Shown here in pieces: positions 16,450 to 23,959 of a stretch of DNA of 27,261 bases. The translations under genes and the position numbers were made by a program. The notes beneath the pieces were generated by a model. The model was not told the origin of the DNA, searched no databases, and saw only the letters and a program-made list of their open reading frames with translations. Within the stretch, counting starts at the first letter, position 1. Every line of letters begins with the position of its first letter. Source of the DNA: an uncultured Bacillaceae bacterium (lineage in GTDB: Bacteria; Bacillota; Bacilli; Bacillales; Alkalibacillaceae); contig CALKAL010000085.1 in the NCBI GenBank assembly GCA_937983065.1, forward strand, positions 1-27,261, read 5' to 3'.

Positions 16450-16490
16450 CGCTAAAAACAAATCCCCGGGAATTATTTGCTTTTAGCGGC
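16450..16490 (-). other. Second hairpin of the tandem pair upstream of holA
   Basis: CGCTAAAA and TTTTAGCG arms plus an inner CAAAT/ATTTG pair flank the loop CCCCGGGAATT (within about 16450-16490). Again the only mismatch is A-C on plus and G-U on minus. The downstream minus-strand sequence is TTTATATAG, a poor U-run, so this is not a standard terminator. This 325-nt stretch between holA and yqzM (16322-16646) otherwise holds only the holA promoter, AT-rich -10-like sequences (TATACT 16499, TATAAT 16524) and one more palindrome. Confidence 0.5.
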
Positions 16491-16533
16491 GTTTGGTGTA
16501 TACTTATTTTGTACGATATTGTATATAATATTG

Positions 16534-16550
16534 CTGTTAACTCTTAACAG
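16534..16550. repeat. 17-bp palindrome upstream of yqzM, operator-like
   Basis: CTGTTAA-CTC-TTAACAG is a perfect 7-bp inverted repeat with a 3-bp spacer, five bases after a TATAAT sequence and about 97 bp before the yqzM start. It has the form of a repressor site or a small hairpin; I do not recognise the binding factor. Confidence 0.4.
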
Positions 16551-16646
16551 TACGGGCCATTTTCTAAATTTTTTTGAACAAATATGAAAACAATAGCTTT
16601 TTTAATGACGTTGAATTATACTTTATTTAGCGTAGGAGGGATAGCC

Positions 16647-16781
16647 GTGAACGAATTTGAAAAAGATGTACAATCAAAAAATAATGATGTCGTAGAAGCT
16701 GGTAGAGGTTTTATTTATTCATTTCTTTTCTTTATGGTTATTTTCTTTGTAGGAACAATCTTTAAAGTGATTGGTTCTTAA
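16647..16781 (+). CDS. yqzM: YqzM-like small membrane protein
   Basis: A 44-residue protein MNEFEKDVQSKNNDVVEAGR... with one membrane helix (about 22-41, IYSFLFFMVIFFVGTIFKVI). It matches B. subtilis YqzM in sequence pattern, size, orientation and location between holA and comEC. The GTG at 16647 has GGAGGG 6 nt upstream, which decides the start; a longer reading from 16584 has no ribosome binding site and no similarity. Function unknown. It is the only plus-strand gene here, convergent with comEC, and ends in its own strong terminator. Confidence 0.9.
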   Translation: MNEFEKDVQSKNNDVVEAGRGFIYSFLFFMVIFFVGTIFKVIGS

Positions 16782-16805
16782 ATTGAGTTTAGAAAAGTAT
16801 GAACG

Positions 16806-16836
16806 AAAGAGGCTGGTATTAATCAGCCTCTTTTTT
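16806..16836 (+). terminator. Terminator of yqzM (convergent with comEC)
   Basis: Perfect 10-bp stem AAAGAGGCTG/CAGCCTCTTT (arms 16806-16815 and 16824-16833, 8-nt loop) followed by a T-run ending at 16836. On the minus strand the run after the stem is only TTTCGTT, so it is weaker for comEC, whose stop codon lies at 16875. Confidence 0.92.
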
Positions 16837-16874
16837 ATTATGTCTTTTAATTTGTCGTCTTTCATTACTCATAT

Positions 16875-19100
16875 TTATGGTTTGAAAGGGGCTACCGTGA
16901 GTTGTCCATTTTTTATTTTAACCTTAATGGCCCCATCTTCATCCGATCTAAAATAAGAAATACCGTGATTTTCTAACCGACCAATGACGTCTTGATGGGG
17001 ATGGTTGTATAAATTATTATTACCGACTGAAATTAGCGCAAGTTGTGGTTTCGTTTCTTCTAATAATAACGGGCTCGTTGACGATTGACTTCCGTGGTGA
17101 GCAATTTTTAATAAATGAATCGGTGATAAAACATTTTCCTTTACGAGTCGCTCTTCAACTTCTTTTGAAATATCCCCAGTAAACAACGTCTTAAACCCGT
17201 CGACATCCATCATAAATACGACGGATAAATCATTTTCATCATCTATAGAGGTTTCGCTTTGACGAGGTGATAAAACATCAATTTTCGCACTGTTTAATGA
17301 TAAGCTCATCCCCCCTGATAGCTTGATATGATTCGTTTTATCGTTTATTTCTCCATTAAAATAAGGATGTGTGAACACGTAGTTCGGTTTGAATTCATTA
17401 ATGACTTCTTCAAATGACCCACTATGATCAAAATCAAAATGACTTATAAAAAACCCGTCAATTTGCTGAATTCCCTTTGACCAAAAATAAGGTTTAATGA
17501 CATTGTTGAAATTTCGATGATCATGTTCACCATCAAACCAAAGTTCTTCCCCCGCATCGATTAAAAAAACACCGTTTCTATACGGAAGCTCAACGACAAT
17601 CGCTTCACTTTGACCGACATCTAACATCGTTATTGAATACGTACTATCGAAGTAAGGTAAGTAGCCTTCTACGATGAAAACAGCGATTGAAAGGGTAGCA
17701 TAGAATGCAGCTTTTTTTAACTTTTGTAAATCCCAATATTTCATAAACAATATAAAACATAAATAATATCCAATCGTTGCAAGTAGGCTTGGCTTTCCAA
17801 ATACCCAAATAGCAAATGAAGGTTCACCTAGCCATTTGATGAATAAAATCATCCATTCATTAACGAAAATAAAAACCGTTTCAAAAATAGTTAAAAATGA
17901 ATCAACATACATCGTTAATAAAAGAATTAAACTAACAGGGATGACAAAAATCGTATAATACGGCACATAAATTAAATTTAATAAAAAAGATAGTATATTC
18001 GTAAAATAAAAATATTCGAACTGGAGAGGTAAAATAACTAATTGGCTAATCATACTTATTTTTATCGATAACATGATCGCGTTATCATTTTTAAACAACT
18101 GGGATGATAAAATGAGTGAAAATGCCACAACGAAGGAAAATTGAAATGAAACTTGATAAAGTAAATACGGTTGTTGAATTAACAAAAAAATACAGACAAT
18201 AGAAATAACATCAATTGAGTCTAATTTCTTTTTAAACATTTGCCAAAGGATAATGATTAACGTCATGAGCCCCGCCCTTAAAACAGGTGGATTTGCCCCA
18301 GCTACGACAATATAAATCGGTATGATGAGTAACATGACGATTCCAGTCGTTTCCTTTGTCCATTTAAAAACCCGCTGGAAAATAAAATAAAAAATTGCTA
18401 ACGTTAATCCAACATGTAAGCCTGAGATGGCGAGTAAATGAGATATATTCCAAAACTCATATAATTCAATCGTCCCTTCGTCAATATGAGAACGATCACC
18501 AAACACGATTGCATTAACCCAAGGAAAGCTTTGTTCCGAAAGAAGTGTCTCAGCCTTTGATTGCCACGTTGATCTCAAGTCGTGTAAATAAGATAAATAC
18601 GATCTTCCCTCACAACTGATAACAGCTCCATCGTTTACTTCATAAAAAATACCTTGAGCGTTTAAATATTGCCGATAATTAAATTGCCCTTCATTCGTCG
18701 CCTCCCTCGGTAATCGCATCATTCCTTTTACAACACAGCGGGCCCCGTGTTTGACAGTTTGAAACGATTGCTCGGGATGCAATCGAAATAAAAGACGTTC
18801 GTCCCGTATTTCATCTATTCCAATCACTTCAATATAATCTGTTTTGTCTACTGGATTTGAAGCAATTTTAATTTGACCTTCATACTTGATTGGCTCTTCG
18901 AATTGGATTTCTTCAGATAAATTTAAACTTGGAGAAAGGAACAAAGAAAGAAGATAGAAGGAAAATGAAAGGAAAAAGAGTAATCGGTTTTTAAACAGAT
19001 TGATGATGCAAGAGAAGATTATAATTGTTAAAAAACCGATTACTGTCGGTAAATAGCCTGCTAAATAAAACAGGACAACGATATACCAATTGCCACGCAT
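16875..19100 (-). CDS. comEC: DNA internalization channel protein ComEC
   Basis: Polytopic membrane protein forming the channel for single-stranded DNA during natural transformation. The 741-residue protein has N-terminal membrane helices (about 5-60), an OB-like extracytoplasmic region, and the Competence domain with NISHLLAISGLHVGL (218-232) and VAGANPPVLRAG (266-277). Further helices follow to about 480, then a metallo-beta-lactamase-like domain with SHFDFDHSGS (553-562), TGD (641-643) and AHHGS (667-671). The metal-binding residues look intact. The ATG is 3 nt after the comEB stop and I see no Shine-Dalgarno in the 30 nt before it, which suggests translation coupled to comEB. Confidence 0.96.
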   Translation of the reverse strand: MRGNWYIVVLFYLAGYLPTVIGFLTIIIFSCIINLFKNRLLFFLSFSFYLLSLFLSPSLNLSEEIQFEEPIKYEGQIKIASNPVDKTDYIEVIGIDEIRDERLLFRLHPEQSFQTVKHGARCVVKGMMRLPREATNEGQFNYRQYLNAQGIFYEVNDGAVISCEGRSYLSYLHDLRSTWQSKAETLLSEQSFPWVNAIVFGDRSHIDEGTIELYEFWNISHLLAISGLHVGLTLAIFYFIFQRVFKWTKETTGIVMLLIIPIYIVVAGANPPVLRAGLMTLIIILWQMFKKKLDSIDVISIVCIFLLIQQPYLLYQVSFQFSFVVAFSLILSSQLFKNDNAIMLSIKISMISQLVILPLQFEYFYFTNILSFLLNLIYVPYYTIFVIPVSLILLLTMYVDSFLTIFETVFIFVNEWMILFIKWLGEPSFAIWVFGKPSLLATIGYYLCFILFMKYWDLQKLKKAAFYATLSIAVFIVEGYLPYFDSTYSITMLDVGQSEAIVVELPYRNGVFLIDAGEELWFDGEHDHRNFNNVIKPYFWSKGIQQIDGFFISHFDFDHSGSFEEVINEFKPNYVFTHPYFNGEINDKTNHIKLSGGMSLSLNSAKIDVLSPRQSETSIDDENDLSVVFMMDVDGFKTLFTGDISKEVEERLVKENVLSPIHLLKIAHHGSQSSTSPLLLEETKPQLALISVGNNNLYNHPHQDVIGRLENHGISYFRSDEDGAIKVKIKNGQLTVAPFKP

Positions 19101-19103
19101 GTT

Positions 19104-19673
19104 TTATTCGATATTTTGAAATAACCCGTCTGCCTCAGCGCGGAATTTTTTTAACTCATCTTCCTTTACTCCTTGCTCCTCAAGCTTTTGTAGTAGTTGA
19201 GAAATAAAAATCATTTTGTCTTTTACATTCGTATCAATATGTAAATAATCTAACTCTACTTTTTCAAATTCAACCCCAGCATCCTCTAGCAGTTCGATGG
19301 CGTACGGATGATTCCGATAATCCTCGGCATAATATATTTTTTGAATTCCACTTTGAATAATTGTTTTCGTACAGCTTAAGCATGGAAAATGGGTAACGTA
19401 TATTTCTGCACCCTTCGTCGGTACACCAAATTTAGCACATTGTAAAATCGCATTCATTTCAGCATGAATCGTTCGTACACAATGGCCATCTATCACTTTA
19501 CAACCTTCATCAATACAATGGACACTTCCAGAGACGCTCCCATTATAGCCTCCTGCGATCACCCGCTTCTCCCTAACAATCGTTGCACCTACGGAAAGTC
19601 TTTCACACGTACTTCTTAATGCTAATAAATGACTTTGTGACATAAAATATTGATCCCATGATATTCGCTCCAT
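19104..19673 (-). CDS. comEB: ComEB, dCMP deaminase family protein
   Basis: Zinc-dependent deaminase of the dCMP deaminase family, in the comE operon. The proton-shuttle and zinc motif TIHAEMNAIL (His70, Glu72) and PCLSC (Cys98, Cys101) are intact, as is an additional cysteine/histidine set in SVHCIDEGCK and GHC, typical of the family. From ATG 19673 it has 189 residues, the B. subtilis length; an in-frame TTG directly before is less likely. AGGGGGAG lies upstream. In B. subtilis it is dispensable for transformation despite its position, so it probably supplies dUMP for thymidylate synthesis. Confidence 0.95.
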   Translation of the reverse strand: MERISWDQYFMSQSHLLALRSTCERLSVGATIVREKRVIAGGYNGSVSGSVHCIDEGCKVIDGHCVRTIHAEMNAILQCAKFGVPTKGAEIYVTHFPCLSCTKTIIQSGIQKIYYAEDYRNHPYAIELLEDAGVEFEKVELDYLHIDTNVKDKMIFISQLLQKLEEQGVKEDELKKFRAEADGLFQNIE

Positions 19674-19773
19674 CAACAGCTCCCCCTTGATTTTTTTATA
19701 TGTATTCCTTGATCATTTGTACAGCAGCTTATTGAAATTAGTTTAATTGAATATCCCGCCTTTCGTCAACGGT

Positions 19774-20379
19774 CTAAGGGACGATGATTTGATCTTGAAA
19801 CCGTTCTAACGTTTTCTCACCAATCCCACTTATATTAAGTAAATCTTCCTTGACTCGAAACGGCCCATGCTCTTCTCGATACTGAATAATATTTAACGCT
19901 TTTTGCTCACCAATTCCAGGCAACGTCATTAATTCTTCTTTTGAGGCATAATTAACTCTAACACCTCCCCCATCATTATTGCTACTGCCTGTTTGCGTAA
20001 AAGAGTCAAATTCAACATCATCATCAATAAGCTTCGGAACGATAATGACCATTTCATCATGAAGACGTTGAGCTAAATTGACATGGGCTTCATTCGCATC
20101 CGCCGTAAAACCCCCTGCCTGCTCGATCACATCAATGACCCGATCTCCTTCATTCATCTCATAGACACCTGGATTTAAAACCTCTCCTTTTAAATCAACG
20201 AGAATCAATTCATCCGTCGTATTCGTCGTTTGTTCCTGTTCAACACTCGTCTCTGTTAAATCTTCAACATCTATTATTACCAATCCATCCTCTTCATTGT
20301 TTCGGATAAAAAGAACGAGTAACAACACGACAAATAAAATAGGTACGATTAAAATAATCCATTTCTTATCTATTGGCAT
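19774..20379 (-). CDS. comEA: DNA receptor ComEA
   Basis: Membrane-anchored DNA-binding protein that captures double-stranded DNA outside the membrane and passes it to the uptake machinery. The 201-residue protein has one N-terminal membrane helix (about 7-25), an acidic Thr/Gln-rich linker, and a SLBB-like domain (about 58-115, LILVDLKGEVLNPGVYEM). A C-terminal helix-hairpin-helix pair follows (about 139-201), with LMTLPGIGEQKALNIIQYR and LNISGIGEKTLERF. It starts with ATG after GAAGGA. It is first in the comE operon and diverges from comER with 66 nt between; ComK control is expected, but I see no canonical K-box. Confidence 0.96.
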   Translation of the reverse strand: MPIDKKWIILIVPILFVVLLLVLFIRNNEEDGLVIIDVEDLTETSVEQEQTTNTTDELILVDLKGEVLNPGVYEMNEGDRVIDVIEQAGGFTADANEAHVNLAQRLHDEMVIIVPKLIDDDVEFDSFTQTGSSNNDGGGVRVNYASKEELMTLPGIGEQKALNIIQYREEHGPFRVKEDLLNISGIGEKTLERFQDQIIVP

Positions 20380-20445
20380 GATTTAATCCTTCTTTCATAT
20401 ACATAATGAATGAACGAAATGTAAAAAAGGGAGGGGGTTTATCTT

Positions 20446-21285
20446 TTGAAGTGGGGAATTATCGGAACAGGTAACATGGGTCAAGTGTTATTACACGCCC
20501 TCACCTCAAGTAAGGCTGTTAAGGAAAAAGATATCTTTTTATACAACCGGACATTTTTAAAAGCTTACGCGCTAAAGGAAGACTATCCTGATGTTCACGT
20601 TTGTCAGACGATTGATGCCATCTTTGAAGAGTGTCAATTCATCCTTCTATGTGCAAAACCGATGGAAATTGTAGATATTGCTTACCAAAATAAAGATAAA
20701 TTAGATGAAAGTCAGACGGTTATATCAATTACTAGTCCGATTTCAATTGAAGAACTTACAACTATGTTTCATCATAACGTTGCCCGAATTATACCTAGTA
20801 TTACGAATCGGGCAAATAGCGGTGTGACGTTAATGACGTTTAATGAAAAATTAGACTCGAGTAAAAAAGCAATATTAATTCAAACATTTAAACATTTTTC
20901 AACCCCAGTTGAAATCGAGGAAACACACGTTAGAATCGCATCGGATATCGTCTCTTGTGGACCTGCATTTTACAGCTTTATGCTAGAAAAAATGATTGTA
21001 GCCGCAAATAAACAAACAGGAATCCCTGAGGAGGTCGCAACCGTTTTAGCTGAACATATGATGATCGGCTTAGGTAAACTGTTTGATGAACAAATATTTA
21101 GTTTGCCGACATTAAAAGAAAAAGTTATGGTAAAAGGTGGTATAACCGGGGAAGGAATGAAGGCGCTTGAACATTCATTCCAAAATGTGTTTGAAAATGT
21201 GTTTCATGCAACGCACGCAAAGTTCGATGAAGAAAAAGAAAAAATAGCAAACCACATGACACAATTTGAAAGCTATTCTAAATAA
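20446..21285 (+). CDS. comER: ComER, pyrroline-5-carboxylate reductase-like protein
   Basis: Member of the ProC (P5C reductase) family, divergent from comEA as in B. subtilis. Residues 1-160 form a Rossmann domain opening MKWGIIGTGNMGQVLLHAL, with LLCAKPMEI and ARIIPSITNRANSGVTL. The C-terminal helical part resembles the dimerisation domain but with little of the canonical ProC active-site stretch, so catalytic activity is uncertain. The start is TTG, with AGGGAGGGGG upstream. 279 residues. Later work in Bacillus connects ComER with sporulation and biofilm control; the sequence itself does not show this. A weak AT-only hairpin with a T-run overlaps its stop codon (21281-21300). Confidence 0.92.
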   Translation: MKWGIIGTGNMGQVLLHALTSSKAVKEKDIFLYNRTFLKAYALKEDYPDVHVCQTIDAIFEECQFILLCAKPMEIVDIAYQNKDKLDESQTVISITSPISIEELTTMFHHNVARIIPSITNRANSGVTLMTFNEKLDSSKKAILIQTFKHFSTPVEIEETHVRIASDIVSCGPAFYSFMLEKMIVAANKQTGIPEEVATVLAEHMMIGLGKLFDEQIFSLPTLKEKVMVKGGITGEGMKALEHSFQNVFENVFHATHAKFDEEKEKIANHMTQFESYSK

Positions 21286-21371
21286 TATTGTATTATTTTT
21301 TACGAAAAAATCAATGATGATATAAAATTATTAGAAAAGTTGATTATAAAAACGAATGGTGTACAAAATTA

Positions 21372-21659
21372 GCTCTGGAAATATGCGTAGACTCCTGCGG
21401 GAAGGTCGGCTAAATACGGTCACGTCCTGTGACCAACGCCGACACTAGAACGTCCTGTTCGTCGAAGAGCCTAGGTGAGACCCCACAGTGCTATAGCACG
21501 AGGTCGATGACAAGCGTCACGTCCTGTGACGTCATCGACACTTGTACGTCCGTGTACTACGGAGGCTCACCAGCTCCCCCGGCGTAGGAGACACTGCGAA
21601 GGATTTCGCAGATGTCGATCTTGTGCCCTGTGGGTAAAAGCGAAGTATATTTCCAGAGC
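21372..21659. repeat. 288-bp GC-rich MITE-like structured element
   Basis: Perfect 13-bp terminal inverted repeats GCTCTGGAAATAT (21372-21384) and ATATTTCCAGAGC (21647-21659) bound a segment clearly richer in GC than its surroundings. Inside are nested hairpins: 21405-21443 (inner GGTCACGTCCTGTGACC), 21448-21460 (GAACGTCCTGTTC), the palindrome GTGCTATAGCAC (21488-21499), 21503-21539 (inner CGTCACGTCCTGTGACG), 21544-21557 and 21594-21611 (CTGCGAAGGATTTCGCAG). GGTGAG (21474-21479) and CTCACC (21566-21571) could close a central multi-branch loop. No transposase or convincing gene is present. It fills most of the 443-nt gap between the convergent genes comER and yqeM; the rest is AT-rich DNA in which I see no strong terminator. 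Confidence 0.85.
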
Positions 21660-21728
21660 GGGTAATTGCTCAATATAACGATCATGTTTTGCTTATTTAA
21701 AACCCATTTCCTTGATGTTTGATGTAGT

Positions 21729-22466
21729 TTATTTTTGACAAACGAAAAATATACGCTTGGTATCTTCGTTAATTGTAGTTTGATTTGTTGAAAAATCCGT
21801 ATAAACATCGACTTGTTTAAATCCCGTATCCACTAGCTTACTTTTATAAAAGTCAACATCATATGTTTTCTGAACATGGAACTCGTCAAACCGCTTAAAA
21901 TAACCACTTTCATCCTGTACGAAAAAAGTAAGGTCGTGGTTTATTTCACCTTTTTTCTCACCGTAGCATAGCCATACATAAGCTAAGTCATCATATATTT
22001 CCGAAAAAATTTCCTTCTCCTTTAACATTTCAACATAAGCCAAGCTATGTACGTCAAATATAAATAAACCGTTATCTTCCAAATGAGAATAAACCGATTG
22101 AAAAGATGAAGTTAAATCGGTTTCTTCAATTAAATAATTATAAACATCACAAAAGCTAATAATGACATCAAAGCTTCTGTCTAAAGAAAAGCTTACAGCA
22201 TTTTCCTGAAAAAAGTGGATAGTTGATTGTTTTTCATTCTTTTTTTCTTTTGCAATTTCAATCATCGCCTCTGATTGATCAAAGGCAGAAACATTATAAC
22301 CTTTTCCCTCTAACAAAAACGGAATTTCACCCGTGCCACAACCAACATCTAAAATATTTGGATGCTTTTTGGCATGACTAAAATAGGATAAAAAATGAAT
22401 CCACTCGTCATACGGAGCATCCTCCATAAGTCGATCGTAGACGTGAGCCATGTTTTTATACGTCAT
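21729..22466 (-). CDS. yqeM: YqeM-like SAM-dependent methyltransferase
   Basis: Class I methyltransferase of 245 residues; substrate unknown. The AdoMet motif ILDVGCGTGEIPFLL (about 39-53) and the acidic motif II VSAFDQSEAMIEIA (about 60-73) are intact; VIISFCDVYNYLI forms motif IV. It is the last gene of the yqeG operon, and its ATG overlaps the rsfS stop by one base (TAATG), so it is translationally coupled. Its neighbours are concerned with ribosome assembly and silencing, but that alone does not define the substrate. No conventional terminator follows within the 69 nt to the structured repeat element. Confidence 0.92.
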   Translation of the reverse strand: MTYKNMAHVYDRLMEDAPYDEWIHFLSYFSHAKKHPNILDVGCGTGEIPFLLEGKGYNVSAFDQSEAMIEIAKEKKNEKQSTIHFFQENAVSFSLDRSFDVIISFCDVYNYLIEETDLTSSFQSVYSHLEDNGLFIFDVHSLAYVEMLKEKEIFSEIYDDLAYVWLCYGEKKGEINHDLTFFVQDESGYFKRFDEFHVQKTYDVDFYKSKLVDTGFKQVDVYTDFSTNQTTINEDTKRIFFVCQK

Positions 22467-22810
22467 TATAAAGACAGCTCAACGCGGCGAGCATCTCCCC
22501 ATAGTTTTTCTAAATTATAATAATCACGCTCATCTTTATGAAAGATATGAACGATAACATCATTTAAGTCAACTAAAACCCAGCGTGCATCTTCTTTACC
22601 TTCTAATCTTTTCACGTCATAGCCTTGTTTTTCAACCATTTCTTTAACACCTTTACTAATCGCATCGACTTGGCGTTCATTATTTCCGTGACAAATGATA
22701 AAGTAATCAGCCATTAAAGAAACATCCTGCATATCTAAGGCGACGATATTTTCTGCTCTTTTTTCATCACAAGCTTTGGCTGCTACTTCAAGTAATTCCT
22801 TTGAATCCAT
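22466..22810 (-). CDS. rsfS: Ribosomal silencing factor RsfS
   Basis: Binds uL14 (L14) on the large subunit and blocks subunit joining in slow growth (YqeL in B. subtilis, formerly Iojap family). The 114-residue protein shows the hallmark MADYFIICHGNNERQVDAI and the C-terminal RWVLVDLNDVIVHIFHKDERDYYNLEKLW. The ATG is preceded by GGAGGTAAT. It starts 14 nt after the yqeK stop and overlaps yqeM by one base. Confidence 0.97.
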   Translation of the reverse strand: MDSKELLEVAAKACDEKRAENIVALDMQDVSLMADYFIICHGNNERQVDAISKGVKEMVEKQGYDVKRLEGKEDARWVLVDLNDVIVHIFHKDERDYYNLEKLWGDARRVELSL

Positions 22811-22824
22811 CCTATTACCTCCGT

Positions 22825-23397
22825 TTATTTATCTTTTAATTTCAACGTAAAATAATTGTATGCATGAAACGTATCTGGGTAAATCGTTTCGTTTTTATCC
22901 ATTAAAAATTGAATCGTCTCTCGTAACGTGTAATGGCAAGCTTGATCTAAATGGTGATTCGCTAGCTCCCTCGCCTTATAAACAGCAGGAAAATCCCGTC
23001 CTGGTTCAATATAGTCTGCTAAAAAAACGATTTTTTCGGTTAACGACATATGAGCTCTTCCGGTAGTATGCCAATAAATCGCATTAACTATATCCGTGTC
23101 ATCTATTTCAAATTTATATTGCACCATTTTTGCGCCAACAGGTCCGTGCCACAACATGTGACTATAGTTTAACAAATCTTTAGGCAAGTCAATGTGTTTA
23201 ACGATCCACTTCCTTAAAATATCGACATCAATCGCTTTTGCATAATCATGTAACGCTGCTGCAAGACCGACTTTAAACTCATCCCCATTAAAACGCTTCG
23301 CAAGCTCAGTTGCCGTATGAACAACCCTTTCAACATGTTCATAACGAGTAGCTGGCAAAATTTTTTTTGATTCATTTAACGCTTCGTTAACGTTCAT
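22825..23397 (-). CDS. yqeK: YqeK, HD-domain diadenosine tetraphosphate hydrolase
   Basis: HD-superfamily phosphohydrolase of 190 residues. The YqeK family has been shown to hydrolyse Ap4A symmetrically to ADP. Metal ligands are visible as His21 (YEHVERV), the HD pair His50-Asp51 (AALHDYAKA), histidines in YSHMLWHGPVG and Asp in FLADYIEPGRD. The start overlaps the end of nadD by 11 nt, indicating coupling. Pairing with nadD is conserved in Firmicutes and fits a shared theme of adenine-dinucleotide metabolism. Confidence 0.95.
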   Translation of the reverse strand: MNVNEALNESKKILPATRYEHVERVVHTATELAKRFNGDEFKVGLAAALHDYAKAIDVDILRKWIVKHIDLPKDLLNYSHMLWHGPVGAKMVQYKFEIDDTDIVNAIYWHTTGRAHMSLTEKIVFLADYIEPGRDFPAVYKARELANHHLDQACHYTLRETIQFLMDKNETIYPDTFHAYNYFTLKLKDK

Positions 23398-23950
23398 AAA
23401 GCCCGTTCTCCCTAATGTAATTTAATATGTTTTCCGGTAAACCACTAGGTGACTCACCATTTTTTAGTTGTTTTCGGATTTGAGTTGAAGAAACATCGAT
23501 TAAATCCATTTCAATAATCGCTACGTTAGATTCATCATTAATTTCGAATCCTTTTCGTTTAATTCCAACAAATTTAATGAGCGACATGAGCTCGTCAATT
23601 TTATACCAATTTGGCAAATAATCAACCATGTCACCACCGATTATAAAATAAAACTGATCTGTCGGAAAATCCTTTTTAAACTGTTTAATCGTGTCTATCG
23701 TATATGACTTTCCTTTCATTTCATATTCAATCGTTGAAATGAAAAAATAATCATAGCCGTCAATTAACAATTTTAACATGTCAAGCCGCTCTTTTGGACT
23801 TGCTATCGCATTTAGCTTATGTGGTGGCTCATAAGTTGGAATAAACCAAATTTCATCAAGGGATAATTGAGTATAAACATGTTTCGCAATCTTTAAATGC
23901 CCAATATGAGGTGGGTCAAAAGTACCGCCTAAGAGTCCTATTTTTCTCAT
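23387..23950 (-). CDS. nadD: Nicotinate-nucleotide adenylyltransferase
   Basis: Transfers AMP from ATP to nicotinate mononucleotide to form deamido-NAD. The nucleotidyltransferase signature GGTFDPPHIGH (8-18) and the C-terminal VSSTQIRK motif are present; FIIGGDMVDYLPNWY is also typical. Two adjacent ATG codons occur; I choose the second (23950) because it is better spaced from AAGGTGAT and gives MRKIGLLGG, 187 residues. It follows yhbY by 9 nt and overlaps yqeK. Confidence 0.97.
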   Translation of the reverse strand: MRKIGLLGGTFDPPHIGHLKIAKHVYTQLSLDEIWFIPTYEPPHKLNAIASPKERLDMLKLLIDGYDYFFISTIEYEMKGKSYTIDTIKQFKKDFPTDQFYFIIGGDMVDYLPNWYKIDELMSLIKFVGIKRKGFEINDESNVAIIEMDLIDVSSTQIRKQLKNGESPSGLPENILNYIRENGLYER

Positions 23951-23959
23951 CATATCACC

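Noticed and set aside
20380..20445. Divergent comEA/comER promoters and a K-box
   Set aside because: TTTACA/TATATG on minus and TTGGCA on plus are present, but spacing or -10 quality is poor, and no AAAA-N5-TTTT pair is visible.
21557..21808. An 83-codon minus-strand frame overlapping yqeM and the repeat element
   Set aside because: It runs across the hairpins and out of frame into yqeM, has no Shine-Dalgarno, and the element shows RNA-like rather than protein-like constraint.
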